Source: SHZL01 sp963784425 (GTDB lineage: Bacteria > Pseudomonadota > Gammaproteobacteria > Xanthomonadales > SZUA-36). From it: 64,000 bases of DNA. The translations under genes and the position numbers were made by a program. Shown here in pieces: positions 8,207 to 16,702 of this stretch (positions within the stretch are counted from its first letter, which is position 1; every line of letters begins with the position of its first letter). The DNA lies in assembly GCA_963784425.1 (NCBI GenBank), contig CAWARM010000011.1, forward strand, positions 558,001 through 622,000, written 5' to 3'. The notes beneath the pieces were generated by a model. The model did no database searches, was not told the origin of the DNA, and was given only the letters and a program-made list of their open reading frames with translations.

Positions 8207-10083
8207 TACGCCTTCGAGCCTGCAAGCGAAGACTGAAACATCAGAACATTCCACAAGGCCCGACTACCGTCGCGCTTCCCGCTGAGATGGGCCTGCCAGC
8301 ATTCACGCACCGCACAAACAGAAAAGACCTCGCTCTGCACAAGGCATTTCTCCGAAAGCAACTCCTCGGCCCATTCCCGCAAACAACCGCGCAGCCAGGC
8401 AGCCAGCGGCACGGCAAACCCCTTCTTCTGGCCAGCAATCAGCGCATCCGGCAAGTACTTGCGCAGCACTTGCCGCAGAACCCATTTCGGCTGACCATCC
8501 CGATTTCGCAATTCCGCGGGCAAGCTCAGGCAAAATCCCATCACCGCCGGGTCGAGAAACGGCAATCGTACTTCAACGCCCGCCGCCATGCTCGCGCGAT
8601 CCACTTTCACAAGCAGGTCTCCGGGAAGCAAGGTCAGCAGATCCAGATGCAACAGATCCAACCCAAACTCCACCTCCGCCGATGCCTGGAAGGGTTCGCG
8701 CAGTTCGTCCCGAAACTCGGCAAGAGGAGTGGTGAACGGGCCAGGGTCTTTCCAGTGCGTCACCAGGTGCCAGTGAATGGAGCGGGGATAGCCATCTGCG
8801 AGTACCTTCCCCACTTGCCGAAACCGCTCGGTCCCAAAGGCCTGCAAGGCGTCGCCAGCAGCTTGACGCATCGACCCGGGTAGCCACTTCGTGCGATTCC
8901 ATAATTGAGTCGCCACTGCATACCGCTGATATCCGCCCAGAATTTCGTCGCCGCCATCGCCGCCCATCACGGCCTTTACCGAAGAGCCGGCCAGAGCCGC
9001 CACACACAGCGAGGGAATCGCCGAGGCATCTGCAAAAGGCTCATCAAAGACTTCAGCCAGGCTGGGAATCACGCTCAGCGCCTTCGCCTCATCCAGCAAA
9101 CTTTCGCTGTGCTCCGAGCCCAAATATTGAGCGATTGACCTGGCCATTGGAGCTTCATCGAGCTGCGGATCCGGCATCCCGATGGTGAAGCTTTTCACCA
9201 CATTGTGATTCTGCCGCGCCATGATCGACAGGATCGTGGCAGAGTCCAGTCCTCCGGAGAGAAAAACGCCGACCGGAACATCCGACCGCAGCCTCATGCG
9301 AACGGATTCGGTCATCAGCCGATCCAACAGTTCCACTGCCTCCGCGCTATCTCCTGCAAATGGGTTCCGGAACGCTTCGAGCGCCATCTCAGTCATGGAC
9401 CAATAAGGTTCTGGGTCGACCGGGGAACTTCCCTTCACCACCAGCTTCATTCCCGGCGGGAGCTTTCGGATCGACTGATAGATGGATTGGCTGCCGCCGA
9501 TATAGCTATGGCGCATATAACTGGCCAAAGCATCGGCGTCGAGGTCTGGGCGAAACCGAGGATGGGCTCGAAGCGCCTTGATTTCCGAGCCAAATACGAA
9601 ACACCCCTGCCACCAGCCATAGTAAAGAGGTTTTTCGCCAACCCGGTCGCGCACCAGATGCAGGGTTCGCTCACGCGCGTCCCAAAGCGCAAAAGCGAAC
9701 ATGCCGTTGAATTGATCCAGCGCCCGGTCCAATCCCCAGGCAGCCAATCCTGTCAGCATTACTTCGGCGTCACAAATCCCGCCAAAGTTGTAGCCTTCCC
9801 GCTCCAGCTCTTGGCGCAGCTCAAGATAATTATACAGCTCTCCATTCACGACGAAGTTGTATCGTCCATCCTGAATCCGCATCGGTTGGTAACCGCCTTC
9901 ACTACCATCCACAATCGCGAGGCGGCGGTGCCCCAACGCGAAACCAGCCTGCTGGTCCATCCAGACGCCTTCGCCATCCGGGCCCCGATGAGCCAGCGTT
10001 GCCGTCATTCTTCCGATGATCGTGCGCAGTTCCTGCGCACCATTCCTCCGCTCAAACTCCCAAAAGCCGACAATCCCGCACAC
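8206..10083 (-). CDS. asnB: Asparagine synthase (glutamine-hydrolysing), AsnB type
   Basis: 625 residues. The N-terminal glutaminase domain starts MCGIVGFWEF with nucleophile Cys2 and has the RGPDGEG and VVNGELYNY motifs. The C-terminal synthetase domain has the ATP pyrophosphatase loop FLSGGLDS near residues 274-281. It transfers amide nitrogen from glutamine to an acyl-adenylate, normally aspartate. AsnB homologs of about 625 residues inside glycosyltransferase clusters often amidate surface sugars or exosortase-linked glycans rather than serving asparagine supply; that role is inferred from the two downstream glycosyltransferases. The start ATG is set by the required Cys2. Confidence 0.9.
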   Translation of the reverse strand: MCGIVGFWEFERRNGAQELRTIIGRMTATLAHRGPDGEGVWMDQQAGFALGHRRLAIVDGSEGGYQPMRIQDGRYNFVVNGELYNYLELRQELEREGYNFGGICDAEVMLTGLAAWGLDRALDQFNGMFAFALWDARERTLHLVRDRVGEKPLYYGWWQGCFVFGSEIKALRAHPRFRPDLDADALASYMRHSYIGGSQSIYQSIRKLPPGMKLVVKGSSPVDPEPYWSMTEMALEAFRNPFAGDSAEAVELLDRLMTESVRMRLRSDVPVGVFLSGGLDSATILSIMARQNHNVVKSFTIGMPDPQLDEAPMARSIAQYLGSEHSESLLDEAKALSVIPSLAEVFDEPFADASAIPSLCVAALAGSSVKAVMGGDGGDEILGGYQRYAVATQLWNRTKWLPGSMRQAAGDALQAFGTERFRQVGKVLADGYPRSIHWHLVTHWKDPGPFTTPLAEFRDELREPFQASAEVEFGLDLLHLDLLTLLPGDLLVKVDRASMAAGVEVRLPFLDPAVMGFCLSLPAELRNRDGQPKWVLRQVLRKYLPDALIAGQKKGFAVPLAAWLRGCLREWAEELLSEKCLVQSEVFSVCAVRECWQAHLSGKRDGSRALWNVLMFQSSLAGSKA

Positions 10084-10451
10084 GGATTTAAATAGCCTTC
10101 CAGCGCATCGTCATGACCTTCACTTGCTCAAGAATTGAAGAATGAATTGCCCCACATTGAATACCTGGCTCATTACGCAGGCCAAAATTTGCTTCAATTG
10201 ACTTATTCGGGCAAGCACCGAGCATACCACCGCGTTCCGGGATACGCACCGATTCGGGCGTTGGGGTAAAGGGGTCAGCCTGTTGCACAATAAAGGTCAA
10301 GCTGCCGCGTTGGGCATTTCCGGCGGGCGGCGGAGTTTCTTCGAGGAAATCGAACTGCTGGGGAAACTGAAAGCCGGGAAGTGATACCGCACACGGGTCT
10401 TGAGAAACCTGTATACCCGCCCGCTGCCCACCAGGACACCACCCCATTCCC
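10084..10451. other. Intergenic region between asnB and a broken secreted-protein gene
   Basis: 368 bases between divergent genes. It holds the right copy of a 13-base repeat (10146-10158) and a stretch around 10264-10278 (AAAGGGGTCAG) related to the GGGGTCAG repeat family seen at 22958-23055. No convincing gene or RNA is visible; an antisense frame crossing it has no family-like sequence. Confidence 0.4.
10146..10158. repeat. 13-base repeat, right copy (CCCCACATT family)
   Basis: Second exact copy of ATTGCCCCACATT, in the same orientation as 6072-6084. It lies upstream of asnB, so the pair encloses the three-gene glycan block. Confidence 0.45.
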
Positions 10452-10676
10452 ATGCTTAAATCCGCCCTTGTTATCTTGCTGATGACACTGCCTGCCCTTG
10501 TGCATGCCGATGGCACCATTTCAGACTGGGTGCGTAAACACGGCAACATTTACCCGCTTCACCCCGTGGCCATAGAAGTGCTCGATCCGCTGACCGGTGC
10601 CGCGGTGCCCGGACTCCGGACCGTCAACAACCCAGACGGCACCTACGAACTCTCGGGCATCCCGGAAGGGAATTAG
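10452..10676 (+). pseudogene. N-terminal part of secreted carboxypeptidase-regulatory-like protein, ended by in-frame TAG
   Basis: 74 residues: a signal peptide (MLKSALVILLMTLPALVHA) and the beginning of a carboxypeptidase regulatory-like domain (VPGLRTVNNPDGTYELSGIPEGN). The domain continues in the same frame after TAG 10674-10676 as KLYFDAFGE, so this is one gene interrupted by a nonsense codon. A single change from a Tyr codon (TAT or TAC) to TAG would explain it, because the expected motif is EGxYxLxF. Without read-through the downstream part would lack a signal peptide. Confidence 0.7.
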
Positions 10677-10679
10677 AAG

Positions 10680-11594
10680 TTGTATTTCGACGCATTCGGG
10701 GAATCGAAGAACTACATCGACGAACTGTCTGGCGACTTCCAGTGCGACAATGGCGACTGTAACCGTGTCAAGTTGGGCACCGTGGTGAATATCGACAGCG
10801 GCATAACCAAGGTGAACTCCAACCTGCTGGAGGGTGCGATGCTCAGGGGCACGGTGACCGATATGGCGAATAACCCGCTGCCGGGCGTGACCATCCAGTT
10901 CTACGACCTTATCGGCCAGCCTTATTGTTGTACCCGGCAGACCGGCGCAGACGGCAAATGGGAGCGCCCCGTTTCAATTTTCAGTACTTTTTATGCACTG
11001 GCACGCTTTACTGAGCCCTCCGGATACCAACCCCAGGTCTTCAACCAGGTCCCCTGCTCAGGTTGTGACGTCGGGGCGACCAGCAACCCGATCTATCTCG
11101 AATACGGGAAAGGAGGAATCGACTTCAAGCTGCCGTTCATCGAAGACCCCGCCGATATCGAGCGCGAGGCGGTGGATTCGCAGAAATTCTCGGGTTCCTG
11201 GTTTGTGCCGGATCGGAGTGGCGGGGGACTCATCATCGAAATCCTCGACCGTGCAGGTCCGAACGGAGAAGAACAGGCGGTGGTTGTCTTTTGGTTCACC
11301 TACACACCGAATGGCAGGCAGGCATGGATGGTCGGAAATGGCGGAATCACTGGAGGAGTGGCTGAAGTCGAATTCGAGATGACCGACGGCGCTGCCTTCG
11401 GTGCGGATTTCGATCCGCAAAACGTGAGCCGGAAAACCTGGGGTTCGATGCGCTTCGATTTTCTCAACTGCAGCCGCGCCCAGGCCGAATACGCTGGGGA
11501 GCATGGCTCAGGGCAACTGACCCTTACCCGCCTCACCGCTATTCACGGCCTGGATTGCGATGCTGCGGCTGCTCGGAGTGGGCGATCTGAATGA
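10680..11594 (+). CDS. Secreted protein remainder: carboxypeptidase-regulatory-like domain plus W-rich C-terminal module
   Basis: 304 residues in the same frame as the signal-peptide fragment before it, starting at TTG 10680 if translated separately. A second regulatory-like repeat is seen (MLRGTVTDMANNPLPGVTIQFYD), then a module with SGSWFVPDRSGGGLIIEI, VVVFWFTYTPNGRQAWMVG and WGSMRFDF. That module resembles one found at the C-termini of many secreted gammaproteobacterial proteins, and a related pattern occurs in the S8 protease at 48674-52870. The frame ends in a non-family tail (AAARSGRSE) where a shifted second copy begins. The function is unknown and the gene is probably decaying. Confidence 0.6.
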   Translation: MYFDAFGESKNYIDELSGDFQCDNGDCNRVKLGTVVNIDSGITKVNSNLLEGAMLRGTVTDMANNPLPGVTIQFYDLIGQPYCCTRQTGADGKWERPVSIFSTFYALARFTEPSGYQPQVFNQVPCSGCDVGATSNPIYLEYGKGGIDFKLPFIEDPADIEREAVDSQKFSGSWFVPDRSGGGLIIEILDRAGPNGEEQAVVVFWFTYTPNGRQAWMVGNGGITGGVAEVEFEMTDGAAFGADFDPQNVSRKTWGSMRFDFLNCSRAQAEYAGEHGSGQLTLTRLTAIHGLDCDAAAARSGRSE

Positions 11595-11811
11595 TGAACT
11601 CAAGGTTAACATGCCGATGCAATCGACTTTCGGCGGGCATTTCGGCGATGCGTTCAATGAGGAGGACGTCATTGTTGAAGATTGGGGTAATGTCACCTTC
11701 CAGTTCGGTGAATGCGACGATGCCTCTTATACCTGGGAAGCGCCAGCGCCCTTCCACACGGGTGGGTACGAACTGAGCCGGCTCACCGCCCTGAGAAATA
11801 TTTCCTGCTAA
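11560..11811 (+). pseudogene. Frameshifted, truncated second W-rich C-terminal module
   Basis: 83 residues in another frame. The segment ELKVNMPMQSTFGGHFGDAF, then WGNVTFQFGECD and ELSRLTALRNISC, aligns with EVEFEMTDGAAFGADFDPQ, WGSMRFDFLNC and LTLTRLTAIHGLDC of the preceding frame. It is a second tandem copy of the same module that lacks its first half. A deletion between the two copies that also shifted the frame would produce this arrangement. No independent start signal is visible. Confidence 0.65.
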
Positions 11812-11975
11812 AAAAACCTGCGAGGATGCCAGGACAATCCAGGCATTTGCAAAGCTCAGTAAGCAGCTAGCAAGGCCCTGATCGACGACCGCGCCATCCT
11901 TCGAAGCGAGCTCTTCGCATCACCGGCCGTGTTACCATCCCGGGCATCGATTGCGGTACGCGCGAGGAGACAGTG

Positions 11976-13529
11976 ATGCGAGCTTTTATCCAGTTGGCAA
12001 CTTTGCTGGCGATCGGGATGGTGCCTGCCCTGCATGCAGCGGGAGCAAGCGCCCAACCCGTCGAATGCGCGGCTCTGGGTCGAGTGGCCCTGGCCGATAC
12101 CACCATTCATGCAGCGGAGCCCGTGCCCGCCGGTGGGTTCACCCCACCCGGGGAGCAGATGCCCGGCCCGCCGGCGGATTACTCCGCACTGCCGGCATTC
12201 TGCCGGGTCACTGGCTCGATCGCGCCCTCTCCCGACTCCGACATCCGCTTTGAAGTCTGGCTGCCGGCTGAAAACTGGAACGGCAAGTTCCTGCAAACGG
12301 GCAATGGCGGCGCTGCGGGAGCGATCATGTACGCCTCTTTGGCGGAGCCACTGGTTCGCGGATATGCAGTCGCCAACACGGATACCGGCCACCAGGGTGG
12401 AATGGGCGATTTCACGTGGGTGCCCGGCCACCCGGAAAAACTCACCGATTACCAACATCGCGCAGTGCACGAGCTGACCCGGGTCGGAAAGGACATCACT
12501 GCGGCCCATTATGGCAAAGCCCCGGAAAAATCTTACTGGTATGGCTGTTCCACGGGCGGGAGACAGGGTCTCAAGGAAGCCCTGAAGTATCCCGCGGATT
12601 ACGACGCGATCCTCGCCGGTGCGCCCGCGAACAACCTGTTGGCGCTCGTGGCCCTAACCGCCATGATCCCCAGCGAGATGAACGCGAGCGGTCTTGATGC
12701 GGAAAAGTTGTCGCTGCTCAAAGAGTCCGCCATCGCCAAGTGCGATACCGCTGATGGCATTGCCGATCGCGTGATCAGCGACCCCCAAACCTGTGCATTC
12801 GATCCTGCCGCGTTGGTCTGCACCCCCGGCCAGACTGAGAACTGCCTCAGCGTAGCGCAAGCGGATGCGGCAAAACGTATCTATGCCGGAGTGGTGGATG
12901 AAGCCGGAAACGAGCTGTTCCCCGGCACGGGCCCTGGCAGTGAAGTGGAGTGGGCTGCTTACGCAACACCGGCATTCAGCATCGGAACCAGCTATTACCA
13001 GAACGTGGTGTATGGAGATCCGGCGTGGCAATTCACGCGTGCCAATGCGGCTGCCGATATCGCGCGTGCGGAAGAACTTGATGCAGGCGGCGCCAAGGCC
13101 ATGGACCCGGACCTCTCGGCTTTCTTTGCGCACGGCGGCAAGCTGATCCTCTATCACGGCATGTCTGACGGCTTTATTCCCTGGCGCAATACCGTCAACT
13201 ACTACGAGAGCGTGGTAGATCGGCTGGGCGCCGAAGCGGTGGACGAAAACGCCCGCCTGTATCTGGTCCCAGGCATGGATCATTGCGCCGGCGGCGAGGG
13301 CCCGTTCAACATCGACTGGCTTACGGCATTGGATGAATGGTCGGAAGAGGGCAAGGCCCCCGGCGCGCTGCTGGGCTCGCATCCCGCCGAAATACCCGGC
13401 GCGTTTGGTGCCCCGGCGCAGCCGAGCAAGCCTTATACGCGTCCAGTTTGCCCGTATCCGCAAATCGCGAAGTACAAAGGCGATGGCCTGCCTTCCGATG
13501 CGGCGAATTTCCAGTGCTCCGGGCCCTGA
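11976..13529 (+). CDS. Tannase/feruloyl esterase family secreted hydrolase
   Basis: 517 residues with a signal peptide (ending near LHAAGASA) and the tannase-family alpha/beta-hydrolase fold. The nucleophile motif GCSTGGRQG is near residue 190, and a later DGFIPWRNTVNYYE acid region and GMDHCAGG with the catalytic His complete the triad. Two cysteines flanking the triad (GCSTGG and DHCAGG) form the typical family disulfide. Members hydrolyse phenolic or aryl esters such as feruloyl or galloyl esters, or MHET; the substrate cannot be decided here. ATG 11976 has GAGGAG 6 bases upstream, so it is preferred to GTG 11973. It stands alone, with no transporter beside it. Confidence 0.85.
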   Translation: MRAFIQLATLLAIGMVPALHAAGASAQPVECAALGRVALADTTIHAAEPVPAGGFTPPGEQMPGPPADYSALPAFCRVTGSIAPSPDSDIRFEVWLPAENWNGKFLQTGNGGAAGAIMYASLAEPLVRGYAVANTDTGHQGGMGDFTWVPGHPEKLTDYQHRAVHELTRVGKDITAAHYGKAPEKSYWYGCSTGGRQGLKEALKYPADYDAILAGAPANNLLALVALTAMIPSEMNASGLDAEKLSLLKESAIAKCDTADGIADRVISDPQTCAFDPAALVCTPGQTENCLSVAQADAAKRIYAGVVDEAGNELFPGTGPGSEVEWAAYATPAFSIGTSYYQNVVYGDPAWQFTRANAAADIARAEELDAGGAKAMDPDLSAFFAHGGKLILYHGMSDGFIPWRNTVNYYESVVDRLGAEAVDENARLYLVPGMDHCAGGEGPFNIDWLTALDEWSEEGKAPGALLGSHPAEIPGAFGAPAQPSKPYTRPVCPYPQIAKYKGDGLPSDAANFQCSGP

Positions 13530-13582
13530 TTCGAGGCGGCACTATGGGTTGGAATGACTACAATCAGGGGTATCAAAACCCC

Positions 13583-13596
13583 CAACTCCGGAGTTG
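13583..13596. repeat. Perfect 14-base palindrome
   Basis: CAACTCCGGAGTTG is a perfect palindrome between the convergent tannase-family gene and the lipoprotein gene on the other strand. It could be a small bidirectional terminator stem, but there is no T-run, so its role is open. Confidence 0.3.
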
Positions 13597-13648
13597 ATTA
13601 CAGCAAGTCCCATTGGCCGATGACCGGTCTGTAACGCCGACAGCGCGC

Positions 13649-14404
13649 TTACTCCGGCAGCGTGAATGTCCAGGAGACTGTTTCTTCGCCGTCTGTTCGC
13701 GGCACGCTCGAGCTGCCCGAGATGGTGCGTGGGCCAGTCAAGTCACCACTTCCGGCTGCCGTTATTGGCGCGGCCGCCCAAGGCGTCGTTTCCCGATTGT
13801 TCGGACCGTTGCAACCGGAATCATCACGGACCGTGTCGTTGCTGCCGTCGACCCCCGGAATATTTACGTAGAACTGGTAGAAGCCGTCGCTTGCCTCGAG
13901 GCCACCCTCGACCTCCACCGAGCCCATCGCAGTCGCGTTGTCCGTGTAGTGAACGTTGCACGGCCCGAGGGTCGAGGTCTGGTTGCTCTTCCAGTCGCTG
14001 GTGTACGTTGAAGAGACGCTCGCCGGACCGCTGATCGTCCACGCACCCTCGTCGACCTTGGTCAGCGAAACGCTAACGACGGCCGTGTACCGCTGGGTGA
14101 TCACGCTCGATGTCCCATCGCCGGTTTGCGTGACGCTTTCGCTCCATGTGCGTGTGATAGAGCCGTCCGGACCGCCCCCTCCAGTCATCCCGGATCCTGC
14201 GCCTTGTGGACCGCCCGCACCCGTCACACGCAGGCAGGTGGGCGGGGATGACGAGGGCTCCGCCTGATCCGACGCTGGCTCCGCAGGATTCGGACATGGC
14301 GGTAAACTCGCAGTCTCTGTCGCCTTGTCCGTCGGCGCCTCGTTTCCACAGCCGGAAAGCGAGACACCAACCATCAGCAACAGGCCCAGAATCAGCGTAC
14401 GCAT
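13649..14404 (-). CDS. Hypothetical lipoprotein
   Basis: 251 residues with a lipoprotein signal whose lipobox is LSGC (Cys19), then a Pro/Ser/Gly-rich linker and a beta-rich, Thr/Ser-rich domain containing many short strands. I do not recognise a family. Paired cysteines at CNVHY and SGCNG suggest an exported disulfide-containing domain. The start ATG 14402-14404 is supported by GGGAGGAG directly upstream on the minus strand. No neighbours suggest a role. Confidence 0.65.
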   Translation of the reverse strand: MRTLILGLLLMVGVSLSGCGNEAPTDKATETASLPPCPNPAEPASDQAEPSSSPPTCLRVTGAGGPQGAGSGMTGGGGPDGSITRTWSESVTQTGDGTSSVITQRYTAVVSVSLTKVDEGAWTISGPASVSSTYTSDWKSNQTSTLGPCNVHYTDNATAMGSVEVEGGLEASDGFYQFYVNIPGVDGSNDTVRDDSGCNGPNNRETTPWAAAPITAAGSGDLTGPRTISGSSSVPRTDGEETVSWTFTLPE

Positions 14405-14585
14405 CGACTCCTCCCGACCGAGGACGCACAGGAAGTACTCACCGGCGAACTATAGACCGGCGGATGGGAAAGATACACCCCGCAACGAAAAAGGGGCCGG
14501 ATAGGGGTCGGCAGCAACCTTCAACATTGACAACGCTACGGCATGGTTCCATTATGGCTCCATATTGAAGCCACGTTGAATGACC

Positions 14586-14870
14586 ATGCCCAATCTGTCA
14601 ATCAAAAATGTTTCGGCCGAAGTGGTCGCCAGCTTGCGCGAACGCGCTTCAGCGAACCACCGGTCATTACAGGGCGAGCTCCTTGCGCTGGTGAGCCAGG
14701 CTGCGGGCGGAAGGTTTTCAACGGATGCTGCCGGCCCTTCCCAGAGGGCCAGAAAAGGACACAAGTCCATAGAACAGATTGCTTCCGAGCACCGGCAACA
14801 CATCAAACGCCCTGTCAGCAAGGGTCCGCGGTCGACCGAGTTGATTCGCCAGGATCGCGATGCCCGGTAA
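14586..14870 (+). CDS. FitA-like ribbon-helix-helix antitoxin
   Basis: 94 residues. The N-terminal MPNLSIKNVSAEVVASLRERASANHRSLQGELLALV is an Arc/FitA-type ribbon-helix-helix domain that binds DNA as a dimer; the C-terminal half is basic and low-complexity and would wrap the toxin. ATG 14586 gives the usual MPNLSIKN start; ATG 14580 two codons upstream is equally open. The toxin gene follows after 13 bases. Autoregulation is expected; the region just upstream has two similar 10-base words, ATGGTTCCAT and ATGGCTCCAT (about 14542-14562), that could be operator half-sites. Confidence 0.8.
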   Translation: MPNLSIKNVSAEVVASLRERASANHRSLQGELLALVSQAAGGRFSTDAAGPSQRARKGHKSIEQIASEHRQHIKRPVSKGPRSTELIRQDRDAR

Positions 14871-14883
14871 AAGTAGTTAGTTC

Positions 14884-15315
14884 ATGGGCGGCACCCCGCT
14901 TTTCATCTCGGAACCGGCCGGACAGTACACCCGGTACCCGCCCCTGGTGGTTGATTGCAGCGTGCTGGCGACCGTGCTGTTCGATGAACCCGACAGGGAA
15001 GCTGCATTGCTGGCCATGGCCGGTAAAGAATTATTTGTCCCCGTCGTGCTCGACCATGAAATGGTGAGTGTTGCGCTGAAAAAATCCAGCCTGGGAATGC
15101 AAAAAGCTGCAAAGCAGGCGCTTCAGGATTTGTCCGATTTGCGCTTAACCCGTTGTGCCATTGATAGCGCGAGCCAGTTTGAACTCGCCCGTCGCATGAA
15201 ACTCACCGCTTACGATGCCGCATACCTCCAGCTTGCCATGGACCTTCGTGCACCGCTGGCAACGTTTGACCAAAAACTGGGCCGGGCAGCAAAGTCAGTA
15301 CTCGTGCGTGTGTAA
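14884..15315 (+). CDS. VapC-type PIN-domain ribonuclease toxin
   Basis: 143 residues of a PIN domain. Conserved acidic residues are visible: the Asp of VVDCSVLATVLF, the Glu of VLDHEMVSVALKK, the Asp of TAYDAAYLQLA and the Asp of ATFDQKL, which together bind the catalytic metal. It should cleave RNA, classically initiator tRNA or rRNA, when released from its antitoxin. It lies directly downstream of the FitA-like gene. The N-terminal about 15 residues before PPLVVDCSV are longer than usual, so translation may start later, but there is no better-placed ATG. Confidence 0.8.
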   Translation: MGGTPLFISEPAGQYTRYPPLVVDCSVLATVLFDEPDREAALLAMAGKELFVPVVLDHEMVSVALKKSSLGMQKAAKQALQDLSDLRLTRCAIDSASQFELARRMKLTAYDAAYLQLAMDLRAPLATFDQKLGRAAKSVLVRV

Positions 15316-15365
15316 GCTCGGTTATCATTGCGGCATTGGCCCCGATCCAGCGCACGGAGGAACAG

Positions 15366-16226
15366 ATGCACCCGTTTCGTTTGCACCTTTTCGGCATTGC
15401 AGGTTTGCTTCTGGGCTTGATTCTGGCAGTGTTGCTGCTCTGTGCCGGCGCGCTGGCCGGGGAGGCCGACCATGAGGCCGACATCGGGCCTCCGCCGGCA
15501 GTCAATGCTTATGCCGCTCTCGACGCTCTTCCCGACTGGAGCGGAACCTGGATTCCGGACATCCCGGACCAGAACCGGCAGATCAAGAGCAATCCCACCC
15601 CCTGGAATGCCGTCGCCCAAAAAAAGATCGACGCGCAGTTCGCCGAGATGGAGGCGGGCCGGCCTCAGTTGATCTTTCACGACTGCCTTCCCGAAAATCA
15701 TCCCAGCTTCATGCTGATCAGCCATAACGCGATGGAGATCCTGTTCACTCCCGGCCGCGTGACGATGATCGGCGAAGCCGACATGTACCGGCTGCGCCGG
15801 ATATACACCGATGGACGTGCCCTTCCCTCCGAATCCGAACTGGTCGATTCGTTCCAGGGGTATTCGGTGGGCCACTGGGAAGGCGATACCCTGGTGGTGG
15901 AAACCGTGGGTATTTACCCGCAAGCACCCCTGGCAATCGATGAGGCCGTGGGACTCCCCAATAACGGCGGCCTGCGAACCGTGGAGCGGATACACCTCGC
16001 CGGGCCCGACACCCTGCATGTCGAACTGGAAATACACGCGCCCCAAATTCTCTCCGCACCCTGGAAAACCACCCGGGTGTGGCAACGCTCGCGGGAACGG
16101 GCGTACGAAGTGGTCGAAGGCGTGTGCACCCTGGGGCAGTTTCGCCCACGAGTGAACGAGGCGGGCGATCATGTGTGGGAGAAGTTCGAGCTCGACGAAT
16201 ACGGCGGCGTGGCGCCGTCCGAATAG
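15366..16226 (+). CDS. Secreted protein of unknown function, first gene of a DUF6152/cytochrome operon
   Basis: 286 residues with a signal peptide (hydrophobic run ending LCAGALAGEA) and a soluble domain containing DWSGTWIPDIPDQNRQ, then FTPGRVTMIGEADMYRLRRIYTDGR and YSVGHWEGDTLVVETVGI. The last two segments are typical of a family of secreted proteins common in sphingomonads and marine gammaproteobacteria and usually annotated as hypothetical. ATG 15366 has GGAGG about 6 bases upstream. The next gene, a DUF6152 protein, starts 29 bases after its stop and the cytochrome c/FG-GAP gene follows, so the three are probably co-transcribed. I cannot assign a function. Confidence 0.75.
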   Translation: MHPFRLHLFGIAGLLLGLILAVLLLCAGALAGEADHEADIGPPPAVNAYAALDALPDWSGTWIPDIPDQNRQIKSNPTPWNAVAQKKIDAQFAEMEAGRPQLIFHDCLPENHPSFMLISHNAMEILFTPGRVTMIGEADMYRLRRIYTDGRALPSESELVDSFQGYSVGHWEGDTLVVETVGIYPQAPLAIDEAVGLPNNGGLRTVERIHLAGPDTLHVELEIHAPQILSAPWKTTRVWQRSRERAYEVVEGVCTLGQFRPRVNEAGDHVWEKFELDEYGGVAPSE

Positions 16227-16255
16227 CATCCGCAAAAACACCCGGGAGACTGGAC

Positions 16256-16642
16256 ATGAGATCGGTTCCGAATATTGCGCTTGGACTGGCCCTGCTTGCC
16301 CTGTGGTGTCCGTCCGTTTCCCGGGCGCATCACTCGGCCACCATGTATGACTTCGACCAGGTGATCACGGTTGAGGGTGTGGTGAAGGATTTCGTGTGGA
16401 CGAATCCGCACGTGATGATGTGGGTCGTGGTTCCCGCGACCGGTGAAAAACCTGAGCAAAACTGGCAATTGGAAAACACCAGCCCCGGCCGCCTCGTCCG
16501 CTCGGGCTGGAACAAGAATGTGTTCAAACCTGGCACTCCGGTGCGGGTGGAATTCTGGCCCTTGCGTAATGGCAAGTCTGGGGGATATTTCAAACAATCC
16601 ACCAACCTCGAAACCAACGAGGTACTGACGGTTGGGGAATAG
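16256..16642 (+). CDS. DUF6152 family secreted protein
   Basis: 128 residues: signal peptide ending near SVSRA, then HHSATMYDFDQVITVEGVVKDFVWTNPHVMMWV, the hallmark of DUF6152, a small beta-barrel-like periplasmic domain often seen next to the type of protein encoded just upstream. The LRNGKSGGYFKQ segment near the end is also typical. ATG 16256 has GGGAG upstream at good spacing; the frame extends further left but without a start signal. Function is unknown. It shares an operon with 15366-16226 and probably 16703-18496. Confidence 0.8.
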   Translation: MRSVPNIALGLALLALWCPSVSRAHHSATMYDFDQVITVEGVVKDFVWTNPHVMMWVVVPATGEKPEQNWQLENTSPGRLVRSGWNKNVFKPGTPVRVEFWPLRNGKSGGYFKQSTNLETNEVLTVGE

Positions 16643-16702
16643 CTCTTGTGCTACCTATCCTCATGAACTTGTGAGCCGCACACCACCAGCAGAGACAGAA
16701 AC

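Noticed and set aside
10088..10549. 153-codon frame on the minus strand upstream of asnB
   Set aside because: It spans repeat-like sequence and the antisense of a signal peptide; no protein family is recognisable.
12654..13463. 269-codon antisense frame over the tannase-family gene
   Set aside because: The sense strand has the full catalytic motifs and a signal peptide; the antisense product has none.
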